DNA of 64,000 nucleotides from the NCBI GenBank assembly GCA_029721435.1, contig CM056574.1, positions 1,658,501-1,722,500 on the forward strand. Direction: 5' to 3'. Origin of the DNA: Gymnothorax reevesii (Eukaryota; Chordata; Actinopteri; Anguilliformes; Muraenidae). Within the stretch, counting starts at the first letter, position 1. Every line of letters starts with the position of its first letter. The notes under the pieces were generated by a model, which searched no databases, was not told the origin of the DNA, and saw only the letters and a program-made list of their open reading frames with translations. Position numbers and translations under genes: made by a program. Shown here piece after piece: positions 59,232 to 64,000 of this stretch.

Positions 59232-61051
59232 TCGCAGAAGTAAGGAAAAAACCACTTTGAACAAAATAGCAGAAAATGGGCAAATATGCAATTGAGAGTG
59301 GTCCCTGTGGATGGATTTGTCTTGACCAGGCGCGTCGCAGATGTGGCAGATGTGGGGGATGCACTTTTTTTGTGAGACCAGATGAGATTAAATAGCCAAC
59401 GTAATAAAGTGACACCGACGGACCACCCCCCACCACAACACACACAGGCTCAAAGTGTAGCCCAGACTACACACATTGGTCACTCAGTTTGAGTGATAGA
59501 CCCTCCAGCCAATCACAGCAAATCCACCACTTGGCATCGGTGACGAGGAAACCTCAAATCATTATGCGTACGAGTAACAGCAGCGGTAGCCCTATACTTA
59601 GAGCTTCAGAAGGACTCGGCTGCAGTCTGACTCAAGGCGATGTCGCAGCAGATGTAAACTGCCCACTGCTTCACACTAAATGAGTGAAGCAAAATTCACT
59701 GTCACAGTGATGAAATGCAGTCATATCTACTTAATATACATCATGAAACATGAAATGGGCACCCTGTCAATCTCGGAGAGACAGCCGAACCACCTCAGCT
59801 AGCTTGTAGCTTCTAGTGTTACACTGCCCGCGAATTTCACACTTTTTAAGTAGGCAGCGAACCTTTTAAAAGCCGTATCTTACAGCATTATTCATGTCAT
59901 ATAGACCCATTCGCGGTCTCAGTGTTATGTTGTCATTATTATCCATGAATGAAATGGCTGTCTGAGTCGGCCAAACGGCAAACTGTGTTAGTATAAAGTT
60001 AGATAGCGAGCTCGGTATGTTGTCAGCGCAAGTGTGGTTAACGGTTCAGTTTTCGTCCAAATGTAAATAATGCGTTATTCTATCAGAGTCCATCTATGGT
60101 TCCGGGTCTCTTACGTTTTTACAGTAGCAGCAGTGTTTTTCTCGCATTTGTGAAGAAATACAGTGAGAAAATGAGGTAAAAGCCAAATAAACGCAAAACT
60201 TAATGAAATGTCAAATCCCGCTTGTGTAGGACCGCTTACATCATTTTCATGTGAGGTGCCGTATGCATGGTTGCGTGGCACAAGAAAAACGACATTAGCA
60301 GGTTATAAACAACAATTAAAAAGTCCATTTTGCAAATAATATTTAAAACCTTTCAAATTCAATTATATTTTGTTTTCAAACACGTAGTCCCAATCAACAC
60401 TCACAAAATATGAAAAAATGAAAAGGGGTTGCTTGATTAGAAATCTAGTAATGAGTGAGATAAACTAACAATATGAGTGCGTGGAATAATGTTGATGAGT
60501 GTAGGCTACATATGGAAAATGTGGACAATGTTGTGCAAATTTGGATACACTTGGCTATAACTGTTGTGCTGATAACAGGAGCAAACAGAATATTCAAGTG
60601 AATATTTCACTTTCATTTGATGCATATACTCTATATTTAGAGATGAGTAAACCCTATATTTCAGAAACATGAAAGGTGTGTAAACTGAGTTTACTTGCGT
60701 TCAGCCTCCACAATAGCCTTGTTCAGATCCACATTCCCCCCTGCGGACAAACTACATCCCACACACTTTTGAAAAGCCTGATACGCCCCCTGGTCTTGAC
60801 TCACAGATTATGCGAAACAAGAATTTTGTTTCTACAGTCCAGACTTCAAAAGTAACCCAAACGTTTGCTACTATACTGCCCCCTTCTGGTCCAGTGATTC
60901 CTCGGTCTGTGTGGGGGGGGTTGTAATGTTGAATCCATTTACCAAATTCGGGAGCTGTACGCACTGCGGTTTTAGAGGTTTAGTTTTAGGCTGACTACGG
61001 CTTAAGAACGAGAATTAAAAAAAAAGAAAATATATATAGATATATATCAAT

Positions 61052-61167
61052 TAACAATAATGACAGGGTTCCCATACTTCTGATAGGACCACTGATTAAA
61101 CAAAAACTTTAACAATAATGACAGGGTTCCCATACTTCTGATAGGGCCACTGATTAAACAAAACTGC
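61052..61167. repeat. 58-bp tandem duplication
   Basis: Two adjacent copies, starting TAACAATAATGACAGGGTTC at 61052 and again at 61110, differ at about two positions. It is a simple recent duplication in the eif2ak3 last intron. Confidence 0.88.
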
Positions 61168-61400
61168 AAGAAACAAGCATAAAATACTCAGATCCCTCGC
61201 CACAGGATTGTCGATATGGCCGAGACACAAACCGCGGTGGAGGGACAGACAGACCGGCATGAGGACTGACAGAAGTTTGAAAAGGCGCATTTACACTACA
61301 AACTGTACCCATACATCGGCATTTCATTTTGTTCCGAAATATTGAACGGTATACGAGTACCCTGCGCACCACTAGGGGGCAGCAGAGCAGCGTGACTCAC

Positions 61401-61463
61401 CTCCTGAGCGTTATTGCGGGCGAAGACCGGAGGAAACCTTAAGTTCTTCACTTCGGTAAGAGT
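61401..61463 (-). CDS. eif2ak3: eif2ak3 (PERK) coding exon, kinase alpha-F/alpha-G region
   Basis: This 21-codon exon reads [20 protein letters not shown] then E, matching the TLTDVRNLKFPPLF stretch of PERK. It lies after the alpha-F helix in the C-lobe. Its acceptor is CTCTCTCAG and its donor GTGAGTCAC on the minus strand. It is in phase 0 on both sides. Confidence 0.94.
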
Positions 61464-61502
61464 CTGAGAGAGAGAGAAAGAGAGTGCACAGAGTCAGAGA
61501 GA

Positions 61503-61572
<70 letters not shown>

Positions 61573-61660
61573 AACACTCACACACACACACACACACGCG
61601 CACACACACGCGCACACACACGCGCACACACACGCGCACACAATCGCACACACACACGCA
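61503..61660. repeat. (CA)n / (CG)(CA) microsatellite
   Basis: About 155 bases of CACACA with ACGCGC interruptions lie in the 210-bp intron between two eif2ak3 exons, taking up most of that intron. Alternating purine-pyrimidine with CG steps is prone to Z-DNA. Confidence 0.92.
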
Positions 61661-61673
61661 CGTGCACGCTTAC

Positions 61674-61775
61674 CCGAACTCTCTCCATCTGTGTGCGGAA
61701 AGGGCACAGCAGCTCAAACAGAATCAGCCCGAGGGAGTAGATGTCCACCTTGTGCGAGTACGAGCTGCCAGAGAG
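61674..61775 (-). CDS. eif2ak3: eif2ak3 (PERK) coding exon, alpha-F helix
   Basis: This 34-codon exon reads [20 protein letters not shown] then [14 protein letters not shown]. The D of KVDIYSLG is the conserved alpha-F aspartate of protein kinases, and FELL(C/Y)PF.TQMERV is diagnostic of PERK among the eIF2-alpha kinases. It follows SPEQ of the preceding exon in phase 0. Confidence 0.96.
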
Positions 61776-62999
<1,224 letters not shown>

Positions 63000-63166
63000 T
63001 CAGCTCCAGATATCAAAACCTCCTGGTTACAGTACAACTTGTGTATTTACAGAAGTTTACAGCACACCACTCTCACTCAATATCTCCCCCTGGTGGAGAG
63101 TGTAACTCAGTGCAGTGCTAGAGTATCGCCCCCTGGTGGTGGGCAGTGCTCAGGCAGTTAACTCAC

Positions 63167-63890
63167 CTTCAGGTCGCGGTGCATGAGACCTTTGCTGTGC
63201 AGGAAGTGTACGGCCTCAGCGATCTGCAGGAAGATGGCGAGACACTCGTCTCGCGGTCGCTGGTCGGGGGTGGAGCGCTGCGTGAGCCAGTCTTTCAGAT
63301 TCTCCTTTCTGCACAGCTGCATCTGTATGTACAGGTACACCTTGGGCGAGGCCAGTGGGCGGGGCCATGGCGGCGGAAGGACGGGGCACAGCGCCAGGCT
63401 GAGTGAGGAGGGGCGGGGCGGAGATGAAGAAGGGGCGGAGTCAGGGCATGAAGGGGCGGGGTCAGGGTCATGTGTGTGGGTGCAGGAGGAGGCAGAGCTA
63501 CGCCTGCCAATCATGGTGTCAGGGGAGGTGGCCTCAGGGGTGTCACCACAGCCAGAGTCCTCAAAAACAATATCGAAGGAAGAGGAATCGCCGTGGCCGC
63601 GCGGGTACAGTTCGAAGGAGTGCGGCGAATCGGAGGCCTCGGGCTCCGGTTGGCTGTCCTGCTCCAGCTGCAGTGGCGTCGCCTGGCCCTCAGGGGGCCC
63701 CACCGCGCTGCCCTCCCCAGCACAAGAGACCGGAGATGGCAAGCACAGCAGAGCATGGGATGGTTCAGCCGGGCCCCCCGTTTCGTCCCCGCCTCCCCCT
63801 GCAGAGGAGGACGGAGTCAGCTTACACACCGGCACTTTCACAGACAGCGCCTCCATGTGGTCTGGAGAACTCAGCGGCCAGTCCGCGGTA
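63167..63890 (-). CDS. eif2ak3: eif2ak3 (PERK) large kinase-insert exon (partial gene)
   Basis: PERK is the ER-membrane kinase that senses unfolded proteins and phosphorylates eIF2-alpha in the cytosol to slow translation. This 724-bp exon encodes the long acidic and Ser-rich kinase insert. It starts [19 protein letters not shown] and includes [20 protein letters not shown] and then EDSGCGD, both conserved islands of PERK. The return to the kinase fold follows: [34 protein letters not shown] and the catalytic-loop HRDLK. The insert is GC-rich and differs greatly from mammals between the islands. Minus-strand acceptor is CTCTCTGCAG (63891 onward), donor GTGAGTTAAC below 63167. The N-lobe, transmembrane and luminal stress-sensing parts lie beyond 64000. 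Confidence 0.96.
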
Positions 63891-64000
63891 CTGCAGAGAG
63901 AGGGAACGAGATGAAGGTGTGAGTGAGAGAGGCGGAGAGAGGGAGAAAGATGGAGTGTGTGCACATGTGTGTGTGCGGATTTATGTGAGAGAGTGTGTGT
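63891..64000 (-). other. eif2ak3 intron, cut by the window edge
   Basis: The stretch is GA- and GT-rich with no coding features. It precedes the kinase-insert exon in the gene's orientation. Confidence 0.7.

Larger units (their letters stand above)
54657..61400 (-). other. eif2ak3 last intron (6.7 kb)
   Basis: This large intron separates the final kinase exon from the rest. Apart from the hAT remnant, a dispersed fish repeat, a 27-A run and a small tandem duplication (listed separately), I see unique AT-rich sequence and no gene. Confidence 0.8.

Overview
The window looks like vertebrate nuclear DNA, most likely from a ray-finned fish. The genes are intron-split, Tc1-type transposons of the kind abundant in fish genomes are common, and the two recognisable genes are vertebrate ones. 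Nothing suggests bacterial or viral DNA. The two genes converge. On the + strand a class A aminergic receptor (417 aa, closest in motifs to the 5-HT4 type) has coding exons at 32047-32336, 44509-44685 and 47208-47994, and a possible noncoding first exon near 13.1-13.3 kb. On the - strand, the 3' end of eif2ak3 (PERK, the ER-stress eIF2-alpha kinase) has exons at 63167-63890, 62751-62921, 61674-61775, 61401-61463 and 54468-54656; the rest of the gene lies beyond the right edge.

The dominant feature is tandem repetition. Five unrelated minisatellites take up about 26 kb, or 40% of the window: 48-bp units (3.26-11.41 kb, about 170 copies), 32-bp CpG-rich units (20.59-22.82 kb, about 70), 29-bp units (24.26-26.84 kb, about 90), 40-bp GT-rich units (29.8-31.35 kb, about 38) and 31-bp units (32.97-44.44 kb, about 370). 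The last fills almost all of receptor intron 1. The 48- and 31-bp arrays show higher-order repeat structure. All of these arrays, because of their unit sequences, produce long open reading frames that I regard as spurious.

Between the arrays lie several transposons. There is a nearly intact Tc1 element with an open transposase (17.43-19.00 kb), a complete but catalytically dead Tc1 element (26.92-28.43 kb), and two broken copies of another Tc1 family (14.94-16.15 kb and 20.04-20.59 kb). The second of these is cut off exactly where the CpG-rich array begins. A further Tc1 relic lies at 14.57-14.90 kb. Receptor intron 2 holds a Penelope-like reverse transcriptase relic split by a 1.3-kb element with terminal inverted repeats. 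A Harbinger-like deletion derivative lies between the two genes (50.6-51.2 kb), and the long last intron of eif2ak3 holds an hAT remnant with a BED zinc finger.

The two genes have no obvious functional link: one is a cell-surface amine receptor and the other an ER-membrane stress kinase. I saw no new multi-gene system. The most unusual features are the size and internal organisation of the minisatellites, above all the roughly 370 splice-acceptor-like units inside receptor intron 1.
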